In this document: piece by piece, positions 11,426 through 22,700 of the stretch
Layout: every line of letters starts with the position of its first letter
How positions within the stretch are numbered: position 1 is the first letter of the stretch
Assembly: GCA_008360975.2 (NCBI GenBank)
Contig: CM039192.1
Span: forward strand, 12,773,242-12,837,241
DNA length: 64,000 nucleotides
Source: Lichenostomus cassidix
Taxonomy: Eukaryota; Chordata; Aves; Passeriformes; Meliphagidae
Direction: 5' to 3'
The notes under the pieces: generated by a model
What the model saw: the letters and a program-made list of their open reading frames with translations, nothing else
The model's database searches: none
What the model was told of the DNA's origin: nothing
Made by a program: the position numbers and the translations under genes

Positions 11426-11606
11426 CTAACCATGTAATAAAGTGCAGGGAAGAAAGCAGAGTTCAGACCCCATGCTGTAATAAAGGCAAGGAAATCTTAA
11501 GTGTTCAAATACATAATTCATTCTCTTCTGAGACTTTCTACCAGGTTTCTCCCAGTAAAGGTTTTAATTTGTGCCTATATGATACAATCTTTAATTTCTC
11601 TTTTAC

Positions 11607-11692
11607 CTCCAGAGACAGCTGGAAGGGCACTGGGGCAGCCATACCCATTGCAGTGGGTGAAAGCAAATGGTCAGGATGGGTCAGAAGCTCTT
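11607..11692 (-). other. Candidate exon on the - strand, 86 bp (part of a three-exon hypothesis)
   Basis: On the - strand an acceptor ending in CAGCTGCAG precedes 11692, and the donor CTGGAG then GTAAAAG follows 11607. One phase (two bases, then 28 codons) is open and reads ELLTHPDHLLSPTAMGMAA, then PVPFQLSLE. It would be entered in phase 1 and left in phase 0. The candidate at 14273-14350 ends in phase 1, so the two join without a stop. No family is recognised. It could be a noncoding exon or chance. Confidence 0.2.
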
Positions 11693-14272
11693 CTGCAGCT
11701 GGGAGGGTGTGACAGCCCTGCGGGGCTAGCCCAGGCACAGGAGAAGGAACCCCTGGCTGCCACTTGCTGTGAAAATGCCTGCAAAAAGTCACCACAGTAC
11801 TCAGTGAGCTTTGTTTGTTTCCCATAGAAATACTTTGCACCTTAAATAATGCCTTCCTCCAAGGATCTCAAGGCACACGGCAAACACAGCTGAGCTTCAT
11901 CTTTCTCTGGGAAGGTAAGACCCTGTTCCCACCTCTCCTTTTGCTGTATTTTCTGCTGACGACTCTGCTGCCATTTTGGACACAATTTTCAAAACCGGAA
12001 TTTGAAACACATGACTTTGAAATTTTTTTGTTAGCTATGGTTTGAGCATTTATTGCTTTGTTGCATAAATACTTTTACCTGTACTTTAATAACATTTATG
12101 TAAAGAACAGTGCAATAATCACAAGGAAAAAGAAACAAATGAGCAATTGGAGACATCTTTGCATGTGGTGGTACGCGTAAGCAACAAGTTACTGAGAAGT
12201 GACTGGCCATATAAATGAGTAAATATATCCATGCCAAAAGTTCAGTGAAATCACTGCATTTATATCAGGGACAAATTTGGCTCAATTGTGAGAGGAAAGC
12301 ATGCATCTCACTCTGCAGTGGTCATTTGACCTAAATTATATGCATTGATCTGTGTGCCCTCCTGGCGTTAGCGTACCAAATTGACTGGATTACATATTCA
12401 GATGTAAAGCTACAGGAAAAATGGATTTGACCTATTTACATTTTCTGATCCAGCCTCTTAAGTCTGGCTATTTTCTTTTCAAATCCTGGTCTTTTTTCAT
12501 TCCTTCTCAAATGCCTTCTTAGGTATTGGCATCCATCTCGTCCCAAAACATGATGCCTGGTACAGTGCTTGGCAGTCAATTCTTTGGAGACTGTTTTCTT
12601 AGTTGGGCCTCCCTCCTCCTACACATGGTAATTCAGGCAGCAGTGTTTGCAGTCATGGGATCTGTGCATTTTTGCTCCCTTTCCTAGGAGGAAGCCCAGA
12701 AATCCTTTGCATGTTCAATCTTTAAAATGTGTTTATTTTAAAAATTATTTTTTTACAAAATGGTGGGAGAAATTGTGCCCCCATTGATGTTGCTGAGAAG
12801 GCTGCCATGGATGTTGGAGGAGCTTTGGCCTGCAGATAGAGGCAGAGGACATCATGTTTCCATCTGGGTATCCAGAAGCAGAGGATGGTGGATCAATAGC
12901 ACAGCAGGGTTATCCCACGGCAGGACAGGGCACTGCCAAAGCAGGCTCTGGGCCTCTCAGCAAACTTTCTCCAGGGTGCCAACTGCTCCAAGGAAGCCCA
13001 GAGCCTCAGTTCCTGTGCCTAGGCTTGCTCTTTCAAGAAAATATTAACATTATTCCACGCTGCTTTTTAACAGCTCTTCAAGGTTGGGAGAGTTAGCTCT
13101 GATCCCTTACTGCAAGAAAGTCTATTAATTAGAAGCATGAGCCTGGTGCAGCTGGGTCGAAATGTATTAAAACAAACAATTAAAAATAAAAAAAAATTGA
13201 GCACCCTCTACCTACTTCAGTTTAGGGGAAAGGTCTCTCTGACTCTACCTGCTCAGAGGCTACATTGAGGTTCTTTGACTCTGCTCTGAGACTTGCTGAC
13301 ACTACTGATTCAACACTGTATCAAGACACTCCAGCTGTGATCTGAGACCTGGAGCAGAGCGGGAGCATCTTGACACAGTGTCAAAACAGTAGTCAAGAGC
13401 GCATGGACGCAGCACTGAAAGGCTTTTGTCTCCCAAATGAAAAGGAGCTGGATTATTTTCATCTTTCTTCCTTTTTTTTTTTTTTTTTTTTTTTGTATTA
13501 ATGGTAGCTTTCTCTTAAATAAAAAAAGCCCCACAGTTTATTTGCAGGAAGAAAGCGTGACATGTTCCCCCCCCCCCCCGCCTTTTTGTTTGACAAAGCA
13601 AAGTGTCAGACAATGGCTTCACTGTACAATACACTTCACTAAAGCTTCACTTTACTTCTTCAGCTTTGGGGAAGTAAAAGGCTTTATTTGAAAATTATTC
13701 CAACTTGGGAACCAAAAGGTTAATCCTTTCATGATACTGCACATCTTTCATCTGTATATTTTTGCATTTTTGTGTTTGTTGTATATTTGGGAATTGCATA
13801 TTTGTACAATAACATGGATTTGATCTGACTTACAGTTTTGGACATAGTGTTTTTTATCACCTTGCCCACAAAATTCAAGCTATAATAACCATGAATTCAT
13901 TTTTGAGTGTTGACCAATGTTCAAGAGAAGAAATTAGTTCAATTGTCAGAATGTGATGATGCCTGCTGAGACAGGTTTCTTTTCTGCAGACGAGATGGTC
14001 TTAATGTTACATGGTCTGTGACTTTATAACAGGTTAAACTCATTTATTTAAAAAATGATATTATAGTTGAATTTATGTTTCCTTGCTGGGGTCACAGGTA
14101 CCAACGAATTAGCAAAACCATCTACTGAATGTTTTATAAATGACAGTGTTTTTGCTGAATGTTAAATGAAAACAATCCATTAAAATAAAAAATGAAAATT
14201 CTTTTTGTTTCCTTTTCCTCTTGGGCCTTCCCAAAAGGAGGTCGACACCGACCCAGTTTGAAAAATACTTAC
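11693..14272. other. Unannotated stretch
   Basis: Unique AT-rich DNA with homopolymers at 13482-13504 and 13567-13579. The sequence near 11850-11880 (CTCCAAGGATCTCAAGGCAC) resembles a core found in very old amniote repeats, but it is too short to assign. Overlapping frames at 12760-13096 have no splice support. Confidence 0.45.
13482..13579. repeat. T23 and C13 homopolymer runs
   Basis: A run of 23 T at 13482-13504 and a run of 13 C at 13567-13579 lie 62 bases apart. The open frames through them are low-complexity artefacts. Length is probably polymorphic, and the C run is a likely sequencing trouble spot. Confidence 0.9.
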
Positions 14273-14350
14273 CTAAGCCAATCACTGCCCAGCATGTATT
14301 CCCTTGAGCAACTTGAGTGGGCATGATGCCATCTGAACAGATGGGCATTA
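14273..14350 (-). other. Candidate exon on the - strand, 78 bp
   Basis: On the - strand an acceptor (TTGGTTGCCTACAG) precedes 14350, and a near-perfect donor, GGCTTAG then GTAAGTA, follows 14273. Two phases are open. The phase-1 reading gives MPICSDGIMPTQVAQGNTC then WAVIGL. The length is a multiple of three, and the phase-1/phase-1 reading joins in frame to 27602-27739 upstream and 11607-11692 downstream. I do not recognise the peptide. The splice sites are among the better pairs in the window, but coding status is unproven. Confidence 0.22.
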
Positions 14351-16990
14351 CTGTAGGCAACCAAGAGACCATGCATGTGAATCAAGTATGGGTGTTTACA
14401 GCATCATTTCCCTGATGAGAATGTCAAAATGGCAGCCCAGTCCGAGCCTTTGGCTCAGTTCACTTGCATTTCACTAATTCAGCTCTAAAATGGACAACTT
14501 CATGAAATAAATTATTAACATTAAGTTGGGTGGTCCTGGTTTTACTTCATTGAATTGGGCAGAGCAAGTGGGTAATGGACTTGCTGAAAATACTGTGCCT
14601 GGCTCCTGTCCGTAGCAGGGAGGCTTATTCTTTTGTCAAATGAGAGCAAAGAAGCCCCCACGTCTGTGCCAAATATAACATTACAAACAGGCCAACACAT
14701 CAGTACTACAGATGTATTCCAAACTGAAAGGAGGAAACATTTTCACTTTTTTTTTAGGAAGGCGTCTTATTTCAATCAAAATTAAAACAGTATGAAAGGG
14801 GACCTTACATGCATGATGTATTTGAGTAATATCCCAGTGCAAGGTCACCTCCTTAAAGGTGCACATATTGAATTAGGATTTCACTCCTGTCCTAAAGAGA
14901 GATTCACATAAATTTTTGCATTTTTGAACCCAGCACTCAGTGTAAATCCTGTATCTGTTGAATGAAGTGATTTCTACTGAATTATCATTGGAAGTTCTCT
15001 CCCATCTGTTAAAAAGAGAACTTCAAGTACAGAAATAAAGACTGGAATTTGAATATTAAATCAACAACTTTTTCTGCTTTAACAAAAAAGGCTATAAGAT
15101 ATATATCCTGGAAGCTTGATTTAAAGTATATGCCTGAAATGCTGTTATAATTTTATTTGTCTTTTGATGATCTGTTGTATTTTCTTTGTGCCAGTTTCTG
15201 TGTGATTGTGCAGTGCTAACTGCTTATGTGCCCTTCATTTATAGATGTGGTAATCTACAAAACCTTTTGCTTTCCTAACTGACTAGTCAGTCTGAATTTG
15301 AAAAATTGGCATGCTGAACCATCATTGTCATGTATGAAATACTTGAATACATATTTCTATCAGGAATAATGCAAGATCTTGTAGATAATAGCTAAAACTC
15401 CTAGTGTTTTACATTTGTTTCTGGTGTTGTTCAGGTTTGGGGTTTTTTTTTCCTTGTTTGTTTTACTTAAATAATCTAATTTCTTCATCTTCTAGGAAGT
15501 ACGTAGTGAGTTTTACATCTAATTCTACCCTTTAATTAGGAAATTCATGAAAAAAAGGAGCAGACTGTCAAAACCAAGATTACAATGAAAATAAAAATAG
15601 TGCTTTTTCAACACTTGATTGGAACAACGAGTATCTGAAGTGTGTAATTTTCTATATGCAGATTATTTAATTATTTGCCTCTTATTTCAAACTATCAAAA
15701 ACAACATTTTCATTTGTCTCCCATAATATGCTGTGATGGCTCCGTCTTCTGCCATTAGACTTGCTAAAATGCTCTGATACCTTCTTTTTCATTTTCTAGG
15801 GAGTGTAATGTTTATTTTCTTGCTCAATGTCATGGTAACAGAAAGACTTCCTTTATATTATAGCTAAGTTTGTGCTTTAAATACAAGCAGGGCAGGTTGG
15901 AGAGTGCAGTATATCCCATGTGGAAAGGCAGCACTAGCTTTCTGGGTGCCAGCACATACTCCCAGCTGTTGCTGTTGCTCTGGGGTCACAGATGCAGCTC
16001 ACACTGAATCAGTTAAAAATGTAGTAGCTATGCTTGGGGACACAAGCTCAAATTTTCAGGGCCTGATTATTCTGTTAGTTTCATATGTGCAATTCCCACT
16101 GAAGTCAGCAGAAGCACTGCATGCAAACCTGACAGGCTAATTTGGAGCCCAGAACTGCAAAGGATGTAATCATACATTTGATTTCTGTGGGTGCTTGGGG
16201 TGTAATTCTCACCCATCTCCATGATATTAGGATTTTCCACAGCTTTTGAAGATTTGCATGAAGCCAAAAAATATTAGGTTACTTGTGATATTTTATTTTC
16301 AATGATCAGGGGAAGAAAAAGAGATCTGAAGTAAATGAGTTCATATTGGACCAGCCCAGAGTGAAAAATGTGTTTTACAGTGCTCTGAAAACTGAGCTAA
16401 GAGTAATACAATGTGTGGCACATTATGTACAGGGAAGAAATGCAGGGCCCCGAGGGATGAAGGCAAACTAATCAAAGGAATAGCTAATGGCCTAGAAGGA
16501 GAATGGGGAACAACCTGCTTCTTACAGAGCCCCCTCAGCTCAGAGGGCTGGTGTGCAGACTGCTGGGAGCCCAGGCCAAGGTCTCAATGATTTTATCCAA
16601 AACAGATAAAATTCAAGACAATATTTCTATGTCTATATATTTTATTCTTTAATCAGAAATTTCTTCCACACAGGGAACAGAGACATGTATTTGGGCTGGA
16701 CCACCACTGCCACATCTGCTTCTATAAAATTACTTATGCCTGTGCTCCCACAGCACTCCAAGGGTAATACTGCTGGTCTGGTTTGCCTGCTGACTGATCA
16801 GCATCTCAGGGCAAATAAAATTGTCAAGTAAAATGGAGTTGGCACTGGATCATTAAAAGATTATCTGAGAAGGTGACCAGTAAGGTCTAAGCAAGCTCTC
16901 ACTTGTTTCAATAAGCAAATGGTGACCAAAGACATCTTTAATATGATGCTCCCAGTGTCAGTATTAACTCTCTTTCTCATCTGTTTTCAG
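14351..16990. other. Unannotated stretch with one old repeat relic
   Basis: AT-rich unique sequence. The only recognisable item is the degraded repeat at 16050-16145. A weak exon-like pair (acceptor near 15799, donor near 15834) was not kept. Confidence 0.45.
16050..16145. repeat. Degraded ancient repeat resembling the CR1-L3 3' region
   Basis: The order 'GGGCCTGATTATTCTG ... TGCAATTCCCACTGAAGTCA ... TTTGGAGCC' matches the layout of old amniote CR1/L3-type 3' regions, which carry a palindromic 'CCATTGAAGTCAATGG' core between GGGCCTGATT and its complement. The palindrome is decayed. This is pattern memory, not an alignment. Confidence 0.4.
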
Positions 16991-17055
16991 ATTAATGGGA
17001 CTGAGAAATCCAAGAAAGAAAGTGGAGGCTGGAGTGATACTGATTACACTGAAAG
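16991..17055 (+). other. Candidate exon, 65 bp, polar peptide
   Basis: The acceptor is strong (TCTTTCTCATCTGTTTTCAG, 16971-16990) and the donor good (GAAAG then GTATGG, GT at 17056). Frame 1 is open: INGTEKSKKESGGWSDTDYT then ER, a hydrophilic Lys/Ser/Glu-rich piece that looks like a linker or intracellular tail. Frame 2 is also open, frame 3 is not. Frame 1 does not join in frame to the candidate at 37798. Unidentified. Confidence 0.3.
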
Positions 17056-19698
17056 GTATGGCAGTTGGTTGAACTGATGGAGAACAGAATTACAGACATC
17101 CATAGGAATTGAAGGAGCCTTACAATAACACAGCAGGGCAGGCAGTGCAGTCTGCACAATGGAGAATATGGAGGTTCACTGTGACCTTTCTCTTGAAGCC
17201 TACAGTTTTGAGAAAAGGTGAAAATACAGTCTCAGGAATCCCAACTTTTTTTGGCATCCGCAAATAACACTAACTAATATTTGCAGGAGATGAAAAGTGC
17301 TGTTTGAATTAGGGGCTATTAGTGATCAGTTTTCAAACCATATCATTTTCCTGTGGTGACAGCAGAGGACTATGCCATTGAAATAAAGTAGGAGTTTTCA
17401 GCCTGTAACACTGAAAAAAGTTAGTTCAAGGCCAAGGGTGTTTAAGGCTTGTGAATAAAAAGTTGTGTGTGAGATGGGCACAGTACTAGATGGCCCCAAG
17501 GATGAGGGGTAAATGTAAGGTACTTAAAATTTATGTTGATTTACCTGGGTCTGAATAAGGGAGTTAATGCCAGGAGCCACATCCTGCTCCCTGGGTGCTG
17601 GGGGACTGCAGACATGGTAGGCCATCAGGTTGGGAATTCCAGGTCAGGCTCTCCCTGACTCTGGAGCTTTGTCTGAGGAGACCACACTCACCTCACCTGT
17701 ATGTTGTAGTTGCTCCCTATGTCAAGGACTGATAAATAGTTTTAACGTTAAAAAAAAATGCAGCTTCTGTTTTCACTCTTGAACAGTTGTTATGTAGAAA
17801 AGCGCCTTACAAGGTGAAGTTCTGGCTTCAAATACTTCAATATTAGAGTAGATGCTGTAAATGTCAACTGCGTGAAACATAGTTCTCTGAGAATTCAGGA
17901 CGGCACAAATGCAGAGGAGGAGTTTGAAAGATGATGGTGGGAGTACTTGGCTTAGGAGAGGAGAGCCATAAGCCAGGAGTGGAAAAGGTTGGAAAGAGAG
18001 CAGTAAGGGATAGCTTGGTAGGGCCAGAGGTAGGGTGGATGGGGATTGAGATTGCTGAACCTGGATTCAGAAATGATCTTAAAAAGTTGGCTATGTTCCT
18101 GTAGTTCGTGCAGGACAGTTCTAAGCATATTCTGCAAAATTTAAAATGTTGAATAAATCAAGAAGGTTAGCAGGGTAGATAGTCTGCATTGTTAGGGAGA
18201 TCAGTAAATGAAGCACAGCAAAAAGGAAACCTTATGGATAGAGAATGAGTAGTAGTCTGATTTTTAGGTTAGTGAGCTGAAAGTAATGGTGAGATATCCA
18301 GAAAAAAAGAGTCAGCAAGTGTCAGAGATACAGAGGTAGACAGGGAGAGGTGAGATGAAGAATCAATAAAATAAGTCTGCTGTATAGTCTTGAGAAGGGT
18401 TAGGTTGCCATAATAACTAGAGTGGGTGAAAGAGAAAATATAGAAAAACATGGGTGCTGCTGATGTGTACTGGGAGAAGAAAGCTGAAGGTTACCAGAGG
18501 GAAAAAAAACCCAGGAGTCTGTCAGAATAAGAGATTTGCTTTGGACTGAAGGAAGGATTCATGTTATAAAGACTGATCAAGGAAAAAAAACTGGTGAGGA
18601 GACATCTTAATAGGGCCAAGATGTGATCTTTGAGTTTGTAGAAGCTTTCATAGTCAGGAGAGGGACAATGTTTTTGGAACCTTGTCAGTTAAGCGTTAAA
18701 AGCAGGTCCTAGTGTGCCTATGTATATATGTATATGTACACATATCTATATAAGAATATATATATTCATGCCAAGGCTCTCTCTGAGCCTCAGGGTGGTT
18801 CCATGTGAGCCCCACTGTTCCAAAGGAGCAAGGAGGCAAGGGGGTTGTCCTCTGCATGTGTTTTGTCCTGGAGTTATTCTGACTCATCCAGTGATTTTAG
18901 GTTCCTGTAGGAGGCTTATTCCTACAGGGAGTAATACATGCAGCAGATGTTTGTAGTGACACAAAACAGCCTTTCAGAAGAGGCTGCATTCTTTCAACCC
19001 AAATATGCTCCTGTGTGAGAATGGCAACGCAGACTGCAGTGAAAGACCAATGACAAAATACAAGCTACCCACAAACCAGAACCCAAACCTCTGCAAAGAG
19101 CAGGACCAGCATGCAAGAGACACAGCTGGACACAACAATAAGATCTAGCTGTCCCTCACAGAAAAAGAATATATCTGTGCACTAGGAAGTCACACTAGTC
19201 AGTCACGAACTGGAGCTGTGTTCTTTCACTCAGTTTGTATGTATGCCAGAATGCAGACCTTCAGCTGCTTTTCCCTGCTCCCTTCATAAGATCCATTGCA
19301 TCACACGCACATAGTGGGCTTTAGCAGCACAGAACTGTAGCTGTCACCAGCATCACGTTTTTAAATCCTTTTATGTATTATTGTATGTTTGTCATTTAAG
19401 TTACTTATTTTAAAATTACAACTGAATCTATATTTCACATTATTTGGGGGATAAACATCATGATTCAGGAAAGGCCTGATACAGGGACCTTGCTCACATG
19501 GAGGATTTCTCTCTGATAATGGACAGTTTGTGATGCTTCCTGTAATATCAAGGGTAGTGGAATTGCTCCTCCTTGAGGCTTGGGAGTTCTATCAAAGCAC
19601 TTCTTTGTAGTTACTTGTTACATTCTGTAAACACTTGTTGCTCAAAAGTGGCCCTTCCTCTGTCTTGAGTCTTTTGATTTCTTTTCCCCTTCTTGTAG
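17056..19698. other. Unannotated stretch with a purine-rich block
   Basis: From about 17930 to 18660 the + strand is strongly purine-rich (many GGA, GAGA and AAAAA runs), with few open frames. A TA/TG microsatellite follows at 18719. No gene is seen. Confidence 0.45.
18719..18768. repeat. Imperfect TA/TG microsatellite
   Basis: About 50 bases of interrupted TATG, TATA and TACACATA units. The short frames across it encode low-complexity Tyr/Ile/His-rich peptides and are not genes. Confidence 0.8.
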
Positions 19699-19734
19699 GG
19701 ATACGCCAACAATGCTTTTGTTATGTATGAGGAG
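19699..19734 (+). other. Candidate 36-bp microexon, or start of a short terminal exon
   Basis: An excellent acceptor (TTCTTTTCCCCTTCTTGTAG, 19679-19698) is followed by 12 open codons, GYANNAFVMYEE, and a donor GAG then GTAACG (GT at 19735). If not spliced, the same frame continues through VTFLNKTSCV to TAG at 19765, with AATAAA at 19747-19752 and GTGTGTAG just after. The same piece could therefore be an in-frame microexon or a 3' terminal exon. Unidentified. Confidence 0.25.
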
Positions 19735-22700
19735 GTAACGTTTCTCAATAAAACCAGCTGTGTGTAGTTCTTAGATTCCTAATCCTCTTTTCTTCAAATG
19801 CTCAATACTCATCTAAATGGGCTTCACATTACAGCTGTTTCCTTAACCTGTTTTTTTAAGTGGTCCTGCTTATTTTCATACTTTAATAGAGTTCTGTTTA
19901 ATTTTTGTGATTCATTTTGGTTAGTGAGAAATGCTTGCATTTCATCTGTTTTGCTGCAAATGCTAACTTCTCTGAAGCAGAAGTATGTCCTTTTCCCTAT
20001 TTAATTGTGGGACTTCCTGACCCTGTGCTGAACAACCTTCCTTTCTCTCCAAAGCTGGGATCACCACAGTAAGAGCTAAACACGGACAGATTTGGGGTCG
20101 GATTTTTTGTCTGTTTGTTTTGTGATGGGTTTGTTTCTTTGTGGGTTTAGCAGAGGGAAGTTGGTTGGTTTGTTTTTATTTTTTGCCTGATACTAATTAA
20201 ACAACTGGGTTTCTTTCGTGCTGAGAAGTGTAGTGAAGTATGATGAAGTGCAGTGTATCTGTTATTCTAATGTAAATTTTAGTGCTGTTTAAATTCTGAG
20301 TATCTGTATGACTTCTGCTGACATGCTGTACTATCTGTGAGGAAAGTCAAGAAAGTTGGAAGTCCAGAAGACAAGTTTCTTTCCTTTTCCTTATGATAGC
20401 CTTGACTCCTTATTTTAAAATAACTTTTTAATTAATTTCCATTGGAATTCATGGCAAGACTATTTCATGGACATTCTTAATGGTACTTTGATTCCTTCTT
20501 GTACAGTATTATAACTATATTTTTTTCCTGGCTCTGTATTGCCTGTTTGCCCTTCAGGCTACACAGATTATAAAATGAGATTTCTCTGCGTCTGGTCACA
20601 GATCTACAGTCTCTTTTCTGTCTTCTAATCTGCTGTTCTTTAGTACTTTGATACCTTATGTTCTTGGGTGGCCTTTCTTATCCCTCTCTTTTGGATTTAG
20701 TGTTTTCTCTAGTTTTTCCAAGGCTGCTTTCTCAATGTTCATTGTCTGTTTGGCATCAGCATGATCTGTAGCTTCGCTCTTTCTTCCTTTCATCCTTCAC
20801 AAGATCTCTGCTGCATATGGTGGCCACCTTTCTTTTAAACTGCTTTAGCAAAAGCTCTTTGAAAAACTTAAGCAATCTCCAATCTATCTTCTTGTCCATT
20901 CTTATCTTCACTGTTCCCTCCCCACTATGCTCCTAGTTTGAGATCTGTCAACTCTGCATGACTAAATCAGTGTAAATAGGCTTGGCAAACAGTTTTGGGT
21001 TCTTATATGTTGGCTCTCCCTGGGTCCTCAGATTTTTTTCCCCTCCCTCTCTCTGCTAGAAAACCTGCTCTTTTCTCTCTCTCGGCACCATCTCTTGAGC
21101 ACTGTCTCTTTCTCTCCTTTTTCTGTCTTTGTCTGTTGTCTCCAGGACCTCCACTGTCACATCATACAGTTCTTCCATCATATCTGGCATTTCTGACCTG
21201 ATCTTCCTCTCTAGCTTGCCTGCATTTTCTCATTAGTTACAGGCGTCCCCTGATTCTGTCAGCCTTTTTTTTTTTTAAAGTTATTTCCTACAGCTTTTCT
21301 AATTTTTTTTTCCCTGTGACTTTAAAAAATGTCCTCTAGCAACTAAAGCAAACTGGTGGGGTTTTTGTGTTATCTTGCTTGCTTTCTTCCTTTTTTGTTT
21401 TGCATATTGACTTCCTGAAGCTGTTCTGAAAACCCTTCAGACCATCCCATTTGTAGTGCTTAACGCCAGTGCCATCTGGATTTCTACAACTACTGAGGAA
21501 GGCTGAGGTAGCATGTTAGCCTGCCTTTGTGATTTGAGAGTTAACATGTTAAAACTATCCACTGGCCATCATGATGCAATTTTTAGGTCTTTTAATGTGG
21601 TTTGTACTACGTATGCTTCACTAACTGTTTACGTTGTCAGCATGGTGCCTTGAGCTTCCAGTTTCTCAGCTTTAGCAATCTTCACTTACTGACATTCTCT
21701 TTCCTAGGGCCAGGTTTCCCAGGAGATTTTCCTCATGTGACACAATCTTCTGTAAACTAGAGCACTGAAATCTCTTAGCAAAATTAGTTCATCAGGCTTT
21801 AGTACTGGGTGACCTCACTGTGAAACAGCCTCTAAAATACATTTTATGTGTCCAGATTGTCTAGGTAATTCCATTAGTATCATTCTCATGGTAGCTGAGC
21901 AGGTAGATTGTCTTATTATCACAGTGCCTGAATTAAATTCAGGCTAATTTAGTAGATGGTAAACTCTGCTGCTGATATGGGTTCCATGCAGTGTTTCACT
22001 TCCATAAATGTCTCTATTTTTAATGTGAACTTTTAAAGTGAAATCTTTTTCCTTGTTAACACTTTTGTTTTTTAAGTAATACACACAAAATAAGTAGAAA
22101 TGTAGGGGATGTATTTGGTGTACTGTCATAAAAGTAGGAGAGCTGTTTTTTTTTTGTCAAAATTCACCTTTGAATTAATGTTTCACTCTTTACATAATGC
22201 CACCTGTACTGGGACAGTTAAGATTGGTTAAGATTGACAAGGATGGGCATAGTATAAACTCCTGTAGAGTGAGACTGAGCAATTAATCATTTTTCGTAAC
22301 AGAAAAGCAGCCAATATTTGCATTGTTTTATCAATTTTTCTTTCCAAATACACCGAACTCATGGAGCTACATGCAGCAACTTCCTTGCATTGTGAGATTG
22401 CTGTTAAATGCGAGTCAAATCACGGGGAATGGGCAGTGAGTCCTTGAGGGCACAGGTTTGCCTTAAGACAAGAGAAAACTTGTGCTGCCCCAAGATGGAT
22501 GCCCCAGGAAGGATTGCACCTAGAAGGAGATGTGCTGTTGCCTTTTGTCCTTCTAGAAGACATCCAGTTTTCCAGGATGGTGTGAGAGGTTGCAGGGAAG
22601 CTGTTCCATTTTAGTTCTAGGGTCCCAGGGATCAAAAAGAGCTGTTAGCATGCCAGCTGTAGCTGCTATCTCATCTGCTAGATTAGATCAGACACTGTCC

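Larger units (their letters stand above)
6931..11606. other. Unannotated stretch with small repeats and exon-like segments
   Basis: Mostly unique AT-rich DNA. Short poly-A and poly-T tracts lie near 7431 and 7628. The exon-like segment at 8325, the 21-bp tandem pair at 8870 and the hairpin/GCGGGA block at 11228 are listed separately. Other open frames of 60-130 codons here have no supporting signals. Confidence 0.45.
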
